A stretch of DNA of 64,000 nucleotides from a bacterium (lineage in GTDB: Bacteria; Myxococcota; UBA727; JAUIJE01). The translations under genes and the position numbers were made by a program. The stretch lies in NCBI GenBank assembly GCA_030431455.1, contig JAUIJE010000019.1:113434-177433 (forward strand), given 5' to 3'. The notes under the pieces were generated by a model. It was not told the origin of the DNA and did no database searches. It saw nothing but the letters and a program-made list of their open reading frames with translations. Below, piece after piece: positions 7,406-15,948 of the stretch (the first letter of the stretch is position 1; each line of letters begins with the position of its first letter).

Positions 7406-9823
7406 ATGAACAACGTTTTGTCCATCGCTCGCCGAGAGTTCGCCACCTACTTCAATTCGGCCATGGCCTACACCGTGCTCGGCTTCTACCTCACGGTGGC
7501 GGGCGCGATCTTCTTCTTCACCCTGCTCGGGCCGGGTCTGTTCGTGGCCGGCAACGCGTCGATGCGGGCGTTCTTCGAGTTTTCGCCCTGGCTGCTCATG
7601 ATTGTGGTGCCGGCGGTGACCATGCGCCTCATCGCCGAGGAGCGCAAAAGCGGCACCCTCGAGGTGTTGATGACGCTGCCGGTGCGAGAGCTCGACATCG
7701 TGCTCGGCAAATACATCGGCGCGATGGCGATGATGGGCGTCGGTCTGCTCTTCACCCTGCCCATCCCGGTGGTGTTGTCTGGCCTGGTCGCCGAGGGCTT
7801 CTCGTTCGACTGGGGCACGACCTTCACCGGCTACGTGGGCATGTTCTTCTTGGTGTCCGCGTTCGTGGCCGTGGGCATGTGGATCTCGTCGATGGCCAAG
7901 AACCAAATCTCGGCCTTCATCATCGCGTTCATGGTCTGCGCGGTGCTCAACCTGCTCCGGTTCGTGACCGTGTTTTTGCCCGAGAGCATCGGCCCCATCT
8001 TCCAGAACCTCTCCACCTTTACCCACTTCGAGAACGTCTCCCGCGGCGTGCTCGACAGCCGCGACGTCATCTACTACGTGGCCATCACCTTCATGGGCTT
8101 GGCGTTCTCGGTGTGGGGCCTGCGCTCGGAGGTCCGGTTGGGATTGCGCCGCAGCCTCATCGGCCGGTTGTCCATCACCGGCGAGCGCGCCGCCGGCGAA
8201 GGCATGAGCGCGCGTCGGCGGGCGTCGTTGGCCATCACCACCCTGTCCCTGCTTGGCTCCCTGGTGTGCCTCAATCTCCTCTCGGTCAACCACTTCGTCC
8301 GCGTCGATTTCACCGCCGACAATGTGTACACATTGTCGGACGCGTCCCGCACCACCATGACCGACCTCGAAGACCCGGTGACGGTGACCGCCTACTTCTC
8401 CGGTGACCTCCCCACCCAGTTCGAGCCCATCCGGCGCTACGTCAAGGACCTCCTCGAGGAGTACCGGGCCGCGTCCAAGGGCAACCTCTCCTTCGAGTTC
8501 ATCGATCCCACCACCCAAGAGACGGACGAGGACAAAGAGCTCAAAAAAGAGGTCAAGCAAGACATCTTCGGTCGCCGCGTCCGCGAGCGCACCTCGGTGG
8601 AGACCGAGCTCCAAGGCCTCGGCATCCAGCCGGTGGAGATGCGCGTCATCGAAGATGACAACGCCACCACCAAGCGGGGCTACATGGGCATTGTCGTCCG
8701 GTACCAAGAGGAGACCGAGGTCATCCCCGTGGTCCAGGACATCGGCAGCATCGAGTACGACCTCACCACCATGATCCGGCGGCTCACCCGGACCCGGGTG
8801 CCGGTGCTCGGGTTGCTCCAGGGCAAAGGCGAGCCCACCCTCGATGAAGGCCTGGCCCGGCTCAAGCCCCTGCTCGAGCAGAACTACGAGCTCAAGGCCA
8901 TCGACCTGTCCAAGACCGGCGAGTCCGACATCAAGCTCGATGACCAAATCGACGCCCTGCTCGTCATCGGCAACAGCAGCGCCTACAGCGAGAGCGAGAA
9001 AAAGCGCATCGATGAGTGGCTGATGACCGGTCGCTCGGCCGCGTTCATGGTCAACCTCGTCGATGTGGACCTCAAGACCTTCCAGCCGGTCGAGGTCGAT
9101 CATGGTTGGGACGATCTGCTCAGCGCCTACGGCATCGAGATCGGGGACAAGCTGGTGGCGGACGTGGAGTGCGCGAGCCTGTCGATTCAGGAAAAGCGCG
9201 GGTTCATGATCGTGCAGATGCCGAAGAAGTATCCGTTCATTCCCCAGCTCAAGCTCCTCGAGGGCGAGTCCCCGGTGACCCGGGGCATCACCGACATGCC
9301 GTTGCCGTTCGTGTCGCCGCTGTTTTTGAAGACCGACCTGCCCAACGTCACGGTGCAGTCGCTGGCCAAGTCGAGCGAGAAGAGCTGGCTCGAGGACGCC
9401 GACCCCGCGAAGATGGACCCGCGGCGCGATTGGAGCCAAGAGGACATCGCCATCACCGGCCCGTATGACCTCATGGCCGCGGCCGAGGGCAAGCTGCCCT
9501 CGCGCTACACCGAAGGCCAGACCGCGGAGAAAGACGCGCGGGTGATGGTGCTCGGCACCGGAGGCATCACCCAAGAAGAGTTCTTGGGGCCGCAGAGCGC
9601 CACGTTGTTGCTCAACATGGTGGACTGGATGCTGCTCGACCGCGCCCTGCTCGAGATGCGGTCCCGGGGCATGAGCGTGGCCCCCATCGACCCCGAGCTC
9701 ACCGACAGCACCCGGGTGGCGGTGAAGTGGGCATTGACATTGGGGGTGCCGTTCTTGCTCGCCCTGTACGGTTTTGTTCGTCGCGCGATGCGCTCGGCCC
9801 GTCGCAAAGCTTTGGCCGCCTGA
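7406..9823 (+). CDS. Fused ABC-2 permease (GldF-like) and GldG-like protein
   Basis: An 805-residue fusion. Residues 1 to about 240 are an ABC-2 type permease with about six membrane segments and the family sequence ERKSGTLEVLMTLPV. From about residue 268 (MSARRRASLAITT) a GldG-like module begins, with one membrane helix, the conserved RVDFTADNVYTLSDAS stretch and a large extracytoplasmic domain, closed by a terminal helix (LGVPFLLALYGFVRRA). In Bacteroidetes GldF and GldG are separate proteins. It sits between its ATPase and a DUF4340 gene with short spacers. The exported or remodelled substrate is unknown. Confidence 0.88.
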   Translation: MNNVLSIARREFATYFNSAMAYTVLGFYLTVAGAIFFFTLLGPGLFVAGNASMRAFFEFSPWLLMIVVPAVTMRLIAEERKSGTLEVLMTLPVRELDIVLGKYIGAMAMMGVGLLFTLPIPVVLSGLVAEGFSFDWGTTFTGYVGMFFLVSAFVAVGMWISSMAKNQISAFIIAFMVCAVLNLLRFVTVFLPESIGPIFQNLSTFTHFENVSRGVLDSRDVIYYVAITFMGLAFSVWGLRSEVRLGLRRSLIGRLSITGERAAGEGMSARRRASLAITTLSLLGSLVCLNLLSVNHFVRVDFTADNVYTLSDASRTTMTDLEDPVTVTAYFSGDLPTQFEPIRRYVKDLLEEYRAASKGNLSFEFIDPTTQETDEDKELKKEVKQDIFGRRVRERTSVETELQGLGIQPVEMRVIEDDNATTKRGYMGIVVRYQEETEVIPVVQDIGSIEYDLTTMIRRLTRTRVPVLGLLQGKGEPTLDEGLARLKPLLEQNYELKAIDLSKTGESDIKLDDQIDALLVIGNSSAYSESEKKRIDEWLMTGRSAAFMVNLVDVDLKTFQPVEVDHGWDDLLSAYGIEIGDKLVADVECASLSIQEKRGFMIVQMPKKYPFIPQLKLLEGESPVTRGITDMPLPFVSPLFLKTDLPNVTVQSLAKSSEKSWLEDADPAKMDPRRDWSQEDIAITGPYDLMAAAEGKLPSRYTEGQTAEKDARVMVLGTGGITQEEFLGPQSATLLLNMVDWMLLDRALLEMRSRGMSVAPIDPELTDSTRVAVKWALTLGVPFLLALYGFVRRAMRSARRKALAA
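8316..8339. repeat. Perfect 24-bp palindrome inside the GldF-GldG coding sequence
   Basis: CCGACAATGTGT is followed immediately by its exact reverse complement. It encodes the conserved ADNVYTLS stretch at the start of the GldG module and carries the CAATG/CATTG words that recur elsewhere in this chromosome. Confidence 0.85.
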
Positions 9824-9839
9824 GGCAGGAGGAGAAATC

Positions 9840-11396
9840 ATGAGCACGCAATCGAATGCACAAGGATTGTCGCGGGCGGCGCTGATTTCGCTCGTGGGGT
9901 TTGGCGCGCTGTTGGCGCTCACGGCGGTGGACCTGTCCGCCAACCGCACCGTGCGGGTGGGCATCCGGGAGCTGTCGTTGCCCAGCGTGGACAAAGACAA
10001 GGTCACCCGGGTGGAGATCGGCGGGAAGTTCAAGGCCATCCTCGACAAAGAGGCCGGCGGCTGGGTGGTGTCCGACCCCGAGAAGCCCGACGCCAAGTTC
10101 GCCGCCGACGAGGAGTCGGTGACGCGGGTCCTGGACGCGCTGGGCACCCTGGAGACGGGGGCGTTTGTCACCGGGCGGAGCGAAAAGCACAAGGACCTGG
10201 AGATCGACGACGAGTCCGGCACGGTGTTGACGATCAAGGCCAGCAGCGGGCCTTCGTTGTCGGTGGTGCTCGGCCGGTACGCCAAAGGCGGCGGCAACTA
10301 CCTCCGGCTGCAAGGCAGCGACGAGGTGTTTGTGGGCAAGGGCACCCTCGCGGGCGCGGTCCGCAAAAACGCCGACCAATGGCGGAACAAGAAGCTGGTG
10401 GCGCTCAAGGCCGATGACATCAATGAAATTGCAGTGACCCCCGCAGGCGGCGGCGGCTACGTGCTGACCAAGACCACGACAAAAGAGGGCGAGGGCGACG
10501 ATGCCCCGTCCCAGGACGTGTGGACGGTGCAGGATGCAAGCGCATTGCCGGCCGGGTTCAAGCTCGACGAGGCGGCCCTGTCCCGGGTGGCGCGCAGCGT
10601 GGCCAACCTCCGGGCCAGCGATTTCGTCGACGAGAAAAAACCCGCGGCCGAGACCGGGCTCGGGGCGTCCGCCCGCACGGTCACGGCCAAGACCGCGGCG
10701 GGTCAGTCGGTGACGATCCAGTTCGGCACCGAGAAGGACAACAAAGTGTACGCCCAGGTGGAGGGCAATCCCCAGCCCTACCAAGTGTCCAAGTACAGCG
10801 CCGACGGGGTGACCAAGGCGCTCACCGAGTTCCGGGACCTGTCGCTGTTCGATGTGCAGACCAATGACATTGTGGCGGTGGATTGGGCCGGCACCGGGCT
10901 GACCGCGTCGTTGAAAAAGGACGAACAGGGGACCTGGACCTTCACGTCCAACCCCGCCGGGGCCGAGTTCGACCCCAACACGGTGGGCGGCAAGCTCGCC
11001 GGCCTCACCCGGTTGCGCGCGGCCCGCTACCTGGGCGCCCAGGGCGCGGTGCCCATCGACCTCGGCGACAAGCTCACGATTTCGCTCACCCTGCAGGACG
11101 GCACCCAACAGGTCGTGACCTTCGGGGCGGCCGCGCCCGAGGGCGAGGCGGGCACCGGGAAGAACCAAGTGTTCGTGCGCAACGGCGACGGGCACGTGTA
11201 CGCCATCGCCGCGTTCCAAAAGGAGCGGTACAAAAAGCCCGCCGACCTGTTCCAGCCCGCGGCCCCGCCGCCGGGCATGGGCGGCCCCGGGGGCATGCCG
11301 GGGGGCATGGGGGGCATGCAAGGCCTGGAAAACCTCCCGCCCGAGATTCGCAAACAGCTCGAGGCGCAGCTCAAGGCCGGCAATTTCGGCCAGTGA
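9840..11396 (+). CDS. DUF4340 domain-containing membrane-anchored protein
   Basis: A 518-residue protein with one N-terminal membrane helix (LISLVGFGALLALTAVDL) and a long extracytoplasmic region of repeated DUF4340-type beta modules (for example VTRVEIGGKFKAILDKE). The tail is rich in Gly, Met and Pro (MGGPGGMPGG) before a short helix. GGAGGAG precedes the ATG. It is the third gene of the Gld-like operon and presumably works outside the membrane with the GldG-like module. A strong terminator follows at 11417. The molecular function of DUF4340 is not established. Confidence 0.85.
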   Translation: MSTQSNAQGLSRAALISLVGFGALLALTAVDLSANRTVRVGIRELSLPSVDKDKVTRVEIGGKFKAILDKEAGGWVVSDPEKPDAKFAADEESVTRVLDALGTLETGAFVTGRSEKHKDLEIDDESGTVLTIKASSGPSLSVVLGRYAKGGGNYLRLQGSDEVFVGKGTLAGAVRKNADQWRNKKLVALKADDINEIAVTPAGGGGYVLTKTTTKEGEGDDAPSQDVWTVQDASALPAGFKLDEAALSRVARSVANLRASDFVDEKKPAAETGLGASARTVTAKTAAGQSVTIQFGTEKDNKVYAQVEGNPQPYQVSKYSADGVTKALTEFRDLSLFDVQTNDIVAVDWAGTGLTASLKKDEQGTWTFTSNPAGAEFDPNTVGGKLAGLTRLRAARYLGAQGAVPIDLGDKLTISLTLQDGTQQVVTFGAAAPEGEAGTGKNQVFVRNGDGHVYAIAAFQKERYKKPADLFQPAAPPPGMGGPGGMPGGMGGMQGLENLPPEIRKQLEAQLKAGNFGQ

Positions 11397-11416
11397 GCGC
11401 GCCCCCGCACCAACCA

Positions 11417-11439
11417 GGGCCCCGACCGGGGCCCTTTTT
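11417..11439 (+). terminator. Intrinsic terminator of the Gld-like operon
   Basis: Stem GGGCCCC (11417-11423), loop GACC, stem GGGGCCC (11428-11434) and then TTTTT, 20 bases after the DUF4340 stop. Confidence 0.85.
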
Positions 11440-11471
11440 GGTGCCACATCAATAAACGAGCGCCCGTTTAT

Positions 11472-11993
11472 TTATTTTTCAACCACCGGCAGACCCCGCG
11501 CCCGGCCCGCGCGGCGCAACCGCGCGAGCAGGGGCTGGAGCTGGCCGCGCGCGCGGCGCACATCGGGGTGGGTCAGGGGCCGGGGCACGACCCGCAGGGT
11601 CTCGGCCACCGCGTGCAGCGCATCGCGCAGCGCGCCCGGGGGGGCGCGGGGGGCGGCGAGGGTCGCCTGGGCCCGCAGCGCGAACCAGTCGCGCGCGAGG
11701 TCAAAGGCCGCGAACATCGCCGCGGGCTCGTCGAGGTCGCGCCAGCTTCGGCCCCCAAAGAGCGTCTGGGTCACGTACTGGCCCGCGCCGTGGCACGAGT
11801 AGGCCGCGCACCCGCCATAGCCCTGGGCATGCAGCGCCGGGTGGATGCGGCACCGGTCCGCGCGCGACAGGTGGGCGCAGGCGACATGCGCGGGTTTGTT
11901 GTGGGCAAAGGCGGGGCCCGCGTCGAAGGCGAGGGCGATGCAGCACAGGCCGCTGCACCGCGGGCAGTCGGGCGACAGCTCGTCGGGAAGCAT
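11472..11993 (-). CDS. Cysteine-rich protein, N-terminal module of pentapeptide-repeat proteins
   Basis: A 173-residue protein. Its first 80 residues have the pattern CPRCSGLCCIALAF, then KPAHVACAHL, RCRIHPALHAQGYGGCAAYSC and GAGQYVTQ. I recall this block from the N-terminus of actinobacterial pentapeptide-repeat proteins, but here no pentapeptide repeats follow. The many Cys and His residues suggest metal binding. The start at 11993 (MLPDELSPDC) is chosen because the longer reading runs through a set of hairpins. The gene is convergent with the ABC operon. The function is unknown. Confidence 0.7.
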   Translation of the reverse strand: MLPDELSPDCPRCSGLCCIALAFDAGPAFAHNKPAHVACAHLSRADRCRIHPALHAQGYGGCAAYSCHGAGQYVTQTLFGGRSWRDLDEPAAMFAAFDLARDWFALRAQATLAAPRAPPGALRDALHAVAETLRVVPRPLTHPDVRRARGQLQPLLARLRRAGRARGLPVVEK

Positions 11994-12007
11994 GGGTTGT
12001 CCGAGGC

Positions 12008-12116
12008 AAAATGAAAGCGGCCCCGGAGGGCCGCAAAAAAAAATCGGTCCCCGGGGGGACCGCCCGCCGAAAGGTTCGGCGCCCAAAAACAAAACGGTCC
12101 CCTGCAGAGGGACCGT
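12008..12116 (-). terminator. Three U-tailed hairpins in tandem on the minus strand, plus one more hairpin
   Basis: Read on the minus strand, a stem at 12116-12109/12101-12094 is followed by TTTTGTTTTT. A stem at 12062-12057/12050-12045 is followed by a nine-T run (12043-12035). A stem at 12034-12028/12023-12017 is followed by TTTCATTTT. A fourth hairpin without a T-tract lies at 12065-12081. They sit directly upstream of the minus-strand gene starting at 11993, so they could be attenuators or insulation. Confidence 0.7.
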
Positions 12117-12212
12117 GGCCCGAGCCTAGCCGACAATTAAGTCATCTGGCCAGCCGATTAAGCGGCACCGGAACGGGGCGCGTGGTTCGATGGGGCATCG
12201 AGGAGGTTCGAC

Positions 12213-12770
12213 ATGGGGCGGAAGCACGGCGTGTTTTGGGTGGGGGTGTTGGCGGTGGGCGTGGGCTGCGGGGTGCCGCCGACCACGGAGGACCCCACCG
12301 GGGTGACCAGCGAAAGTGCGCTGCGCGGGCCGGCGATGGTGTTGACCACGGATTGGGAGTTCGAGGAGGGGGTCGCGTTCGACCGGCAGGCGGTGTTGCG
12401 GTGGCCGCGGGCCACGTACGACGGCGTCGACATGAGCCAATACGACGAGGTCGACGTGTGGCTCACGAGCAGCCGGCACGCGGTGCTGAGTGCCCCGACC
12501 GCGCTCGGGGCCGGGGTCTGTCTGCTCGAGGGCCGGTTTGACGACGTGAGCGAGATGCCGAGCGACGCGGGCGACTGTGCGTTCCAGGGCAACGCCTTGC
12601 TCAACCTCATGGGCTTTGACGACGAGAACATGACCTTCCGCCACGCGGGGGTGTTGTTGCGCGATCGGGCCGGCGCCTTGATGCAGCTCTGGATCGAAGA
12701 CATCTCGACCCAGGACGGGGTGGCCAAGGTCTCGCTCCAGACCCGTCGCCCCGCGCCCAGCTTCGAGTAG
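12213..12770 (+). CDS. Small predicted lipoprotein, unknown function
   Basis: A 185-residue protein with a signal peptide and lipobox VGVGC (about residue 19), then a largely beta-type domain (VLTTDWEFEEGVAFDRQ, YDEVDVWLTSSRHAVL) with only two further cysteines (CLLEGRF, DCAFQGN). A strong GAGGAGG ribosome site precedes the ATG. It stands alone between the hairpin cluster and a regulator gene. No family was recognised; its likely place is the periplasm or outer membrane. Confidence 0.7.
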   Translation: MGRKHGVFWVGVLAVGVGCGVPPTTEDPTGVTSESALRGPAMVLTTDWEFEEGVAFDRQAVLRWPRATYDGVDMSQYDEVDVWLTSSRHAVLSAPTALGAGVCLLEGRFDDVSEMPSDAGDCAFQGNALLNLMGFDDENMTFRHAGVLLRDRAGALMQLWIEDISTQDGVAKVSLQTRRPAPSFE

Positions 12771-12820
12771 GTCCGCGCGGTGGGGTTTTTTCTCGGGGCG
12801 CGCTCGGGCACGCTCGGCGC

Positions 12821-15043
12821 ATGGCCGACCCCGCGCCCCAGACGGGCCCGCTCTGCGGGCGCCGCGACGAGCTCGACGCGCTGGCCCGGTTGGTCCGGGA
12901 CGCGCGGTGGGTGTGCGTCACCGGCGCGGTGGGCATGGGCAAGACCCGGCTCGTGCAGGAACATGTGGCGCAGCGGTCCCCGTCGGCGGGACCGGTGGTG
13001 TACGTGTCCGGCCTCGAGGGGCCGGGCCGGCACCCGGCCGATGCGCCCCCGCCCGACCTGGTGGTGCTCGACGGCGTGCCCGAAGGGGCCGAAGGCCGCG
13101 AAGCCACCGTGCGGGCGTGGCTGGACGCGTTCCCCGCGGCGCGGGTGCTCGTGACCAGCCGGGCCCGCACCGGCGCGAGCGATGAAGTGACATTGGTGCT
13201 CGGTCCCCTCGCGGCCGACGCGGGGCGGGCGCTGTTTGTGGCCCGGGCCGCGGCCGCGGTCCCCGGGTTTGCCCCGCGCGACGACGCCGAGTCCGCGGCG
13301 GTGGACCGCATCGTGCAGTTGGTGGACGGGCTCCCGCTCGCCATCGAACTCTGCGCGGCCCAGACCCTGGTGATGCGCCCGGTGCGGCTGTTGGCCCACC
13401 TGCAAAGCGCCGCCGGCCGGCTCGACGCCGCGCTCCCCGGAATGTCTCTGCGCGGTGCCATCGCGGGGGCCCACGCGCTTCTGCCCGCCGAGGCCGCGGC
13501 GGTGTTCGCGCGGTGCGCGGTGTTCGATGGGGGCTTTGACTTTGACGCCGCGGTGGCGGTGGCGGGCGCGGACCTGAACACCCTGCGCACCCTCTGCGAG
13601 CGTTCGCTGGTGCACGCCACCGATGCGCGCGACGGTCGGCGCTTTTCCCTGTTCGGCCCGTTGCGCGACTTCGGACGCGACCAACTCGACGACGAGGACC
13701 CGGCGTGGTCGCGGCACCTGGCGCACCACCTGCGCTGGGCCGCGGGGGGCGCGCCCCACGCGGATTTGGCCACCAACTTACTCGGGGCCGCGCAACGCGC
13801 GGCCGGTCACGGGGACTTGGCCACCGCGCGGTCGGCGTTGCTCGCCGCCGGCGAATCGGTGCGCGCCCACGGACCGGTCAAAAATGCGGTGACATTGCTG
13901 ACCGCGGTGCGCGAACCCGGCGCGGATGGGCGCGCCGCGCTTCTGATCGCCCAGTTGCACCGGCTCGACGGGCGGCTCGACGAGGCCGCGGCGGGTCTGG
14001 CCGCGCTGTTGCCGGAGGAAGGCGGGGCCGAGGCCGCGGTGTGGCTCGAGCGTGCCAATCTTGTGCGGCAGCTCGGCCGGGCCGACGAGGCCGATGCGCT
14101 CTACCGCGCCGCGGCCGACGCCGACCCCGCGTCGGGGGACGTGCTCGAGCGCTGGGGCGGACATCTGTTCGAGCAGGGCGCGACCGACGAGGCCCGGGGG
14201 TTGCTTGAGCGCGCGGAGGCCGCGTACGCCGCCGCGTCGGACGCAAGGGGAAAGGCCCGGGTGGCGCACAGCCTCGGCATGTTCGCCCAGGAGGCGGGCG
14301 ACCTCGAACAAGCCCGCGCCCGCTTTGCCGCCGCCGAAGACGCCCACCGCGCGCTCGGGGACGCGCGGTTCGCCGCCATCGCCCGCTTCGACCGCGGGGC
14401 GGCGGACCTCGAAGCGGGCGCGCCCCGCACCGCGCAGGCCACGCTCGAACAAGCGGTGACCGCCCTCGACCAGATCGGCGACGTGCGCCAAGCCGCGCTC
14501 GGCCGCGCCCTGTGCGGGGTGTGCGCGCTTTTTGCCGGGGACCGGGACGAGGCCCGCGCGCTCCTCGACCGGGCGGCGGCAGAGGTGGGCCCGACCTGGG
14601 ACCGTGCGTTCATCCGCGCGGTGGCCCTGCACCGGGCCTGGCTCGACGAGGGGGACCCCGACCGGACCGGCCCCGCGGCCTCCGACGAGGAGCGCTACGC
14701 CTTGCGCCTGTTCGCCCAGGAAAAAGACCCGCGGACCTTGCGGGTGCGCGACGCCGGGGGCACGTTCATGTTCGGCACCGGCCCCCGCCAAACTGTGAAG
14801 AGCGCCGCGGGACAGGCCCTGCTCTCGGCCCTGGTCGCGGCCCACCAGCACCGGCCGGCCCAGGTCTTGTCCAAAGACGCGCTCCTGTCCGCGGCCTGGC
14901 CGGACGAAAAGCTCCAGCCCCGGGCCGCGCAAAACCGCCTCCAGGTGGCCCTGTCCGCCCTGCGCAAGGCGGGATTGGGCGATGCCCTGGTGCGCACCGA
15001 CGACGGATATGGTCTGGACCCTGCGGTGATCGCGAGGTTTTGA
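12821..15043 (+). CDS. STAND-type ATPase with TPRs and C-terminal winged-helix domain
   Basis: A 740-residue predicted transcription regulator. An NTPase domain comes first: P-loop GAVGMGKTR near residue 35, Walker B-like DLVVLDGVPEG, a VTSR motif and GLPLAIELC, the GLPL motif of STAND/AfsR-type ATPases. A long helical TPR region follows (about residues 310-620). The last 80 residues (LSKDALLSAAWPDEKLQPRA, LQVALSALRKAGL) look like an OmpR-type winged helix. AfsR-like proteins carry the DNA-binding domain at the N-terminus, so the order here is reversed. Its stop overlaps the darP start by one base. Target genes are unknown. Confidence 0.78.
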   Translation: MADPAPQTGPLCGRRDELDALARLVRDARWVCVTGAVGMGKTRLVQEHVAQRSPSAGPVVYVSGLEGPGRHPADAPPPDLVVLDGVPEGAEGREATVRAWLDAFPAARVLVTSRARTGASDEVTLVLGPLAADAGRALFVARAAAAVPGFAPRDDAESAAVDRIVQLVDGLPLAIELCAAQTLVMRPVRLLAHLQSAAGRLDAALPGMSLRGAIAGAHALLPAEAAAVFARCAVFDGGFDFDAAVAVAGADLNTLRTLCERSLVHATDARDGRRFSLFGPLRDFGRDQLDDEDPAWSRHLAHHLRWAAGGAPHADLATNLLGAAQRAAGHGDLATARSALLAAGESVRAHGPVKNAVTLLTAVREPGADGRAALLIAQLHRLDGRLDEAAAGLAALLPEEGGAEAAVWLERANLVRQLGRADEADALYRAAADADPASGDVLERWGGHLFEQGATDEARGLLERAEAAYAAASDARGKARVAHSLGMFAQEAGDLEQARARFAAAEDAHRALGDARFAAIARFDRGAADLEAGAPRTAQATLEQAVTALDQIGDVRQAALGRALCGVCALFAGDRDEARALLDRAAAEVGPTWDRAFIRAVALHRAWLDEGDPDRTGPAASDEERYALRLFAQEKDPRTLRVRDAGGTFMFGTGPRQTVKSAAGQALLSALVAAHQHRPAQVLSKDALLSAAWPDEKLQPRAAQNRLQVALSALRKAGLGDALVRTDDGYGLDPAVIARF

Positions 15044-15537
15044 TGAGCGAGCGACAGACCCGGAGCGAAAAGCGCAAAGAAGGCGAGCGGTCGCGTGACC
15101 TCGCCCGGCGCTTGATGACCATGACCGATGCCGAGCTTGACCAAGTGACATTGGACGAGGACCTGCGCGCGCGGGTCGACGAAGCCCGCGAGGTGGAATC
15201 ACTCAAGGCCCGTCGTCGAGAAGAGCGCGCCTTGGCCGGGTATTTGCGCGGAGAGGACATGGCCGACATCGGCGAAGCCCTCGGCGAACAAGCGGCCAAG
15301 GACGCGCAACACGCGGCCGCGTTTCAGCGGGTCGAGCGCTGGCGCGAGACCCTGCTCGAGGACGAAGAGGCGTTCGTGGACTTTGTGCAGGGGCGCTCGG
15401 CCCAAGACGCGGACGCCCTGCGCACCGCGGTGGACGAGGGGCGCCGCGAGCGCGACACGGGCAAGCCCAAGGGCGCGCGCAAAAAACTGTTCCGGTTGCT
15501 CAACGATCTGCTCGCCAAGGACCCGGACAAGGTCTAA
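15043..15537 (+). CDS. darP: DarP/YjgA family ribosome-associated protein (DUF615)
   Basis: A 164-residue, highly charged helical protein. It matches the DUF615 pattern: an SEKRKEGERSRDLARRL start, then DAELDQVTLDEDLRARVDEA and a long coiled region ending KKLFRLLNDLL. E. coli DarP assists late 50S subunit assembly. Length is close to the family norm (about 180). The start ATG overlaps the regulator stop (TGATG), so it is probably co-translated with that gene. The stop overlaps a convergent gene by four bases. Confidence 0.8.
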   Translation: MSERQTRSEKRKEGERSRDLARRLMTMTDAELDQVTLDEDLRARVDEAREVESLKARRREERALAGYLRGEDMADIGEALGEQAAKDAQHAAAFQRVERWRETLLEDEEAFVDFVQGRSAQDADALRTAVDEGRRERDTGKPKGARKKLFRLLNDLLAKDPDKV

Positions 15538-15911
15538 CGAATCTCGTCGATGTGCGCGTCCCAGTCGCGCCCGTCGAACGGCTGGACCTCGACGTCGTCG
15601 AGGTCGACATCGTCCAGGCAGCGCACGTTGACCGAATAGCCATCCGGGTGCGAGCGGGGCACGTAGAACGAACAGATGCCGCACACCGAGCAAAACAAGT
15701 GCTTCGCGGTGTGGGTGCCGAACGTATAGGTGGATAGCGCGTCCTCGCCGGTGACGAGGCGGAAGCGGTCCGCGGGCACGATCCAGTGCACGAACCCCTT
15801 CATGGTGCACATCGAACAGTTGCAGCCGAGCACGCCCTCGAGGGGGCCGTCGGCTTCGAACCGCACCGCGCGGCAGTGGCACCCACCGGTGAAGACCCGT
15901 TTGCTGTCCAT
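15534..15911 (-). CDS. GFA-family zinc-binding protein
   Basis: A 125-residue member of the glutathione-dependent formaldehyde-activating enzyme/CENP-V fold. The zinc-ligand patterns are GGCHCRAVRFE, LGCNCSMCTMKG and FCSVCGICSFY. The start MDSKRVFTGG at 15911 is chosen because the cysteine motif normally begins within ten residues. True GFA substrates are rarely proven for this family, so only the fold and metal site are supported. It is convergent with darP and divergent from the carbonic anhydrase gene. A second GFA gene lies at 47963. Confidence 0.85.
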   Translation of the reverse strand: MDSKRVFTGGCHCRAVRFEADGPLEGVLGCNCSMCTMKGFVHWIVPADRFRLVTGEDALSTYTFGTHTAKHLFCSVCGICSFYVPRSHPDGYSVNVRCLDDVDLDDVEVQPFDGRDWDAHIDEIR

Positions 15912-15948
15912 GGGGCAGAGGTGTAGCAGACGCGCGGAGGTCTGGCCC

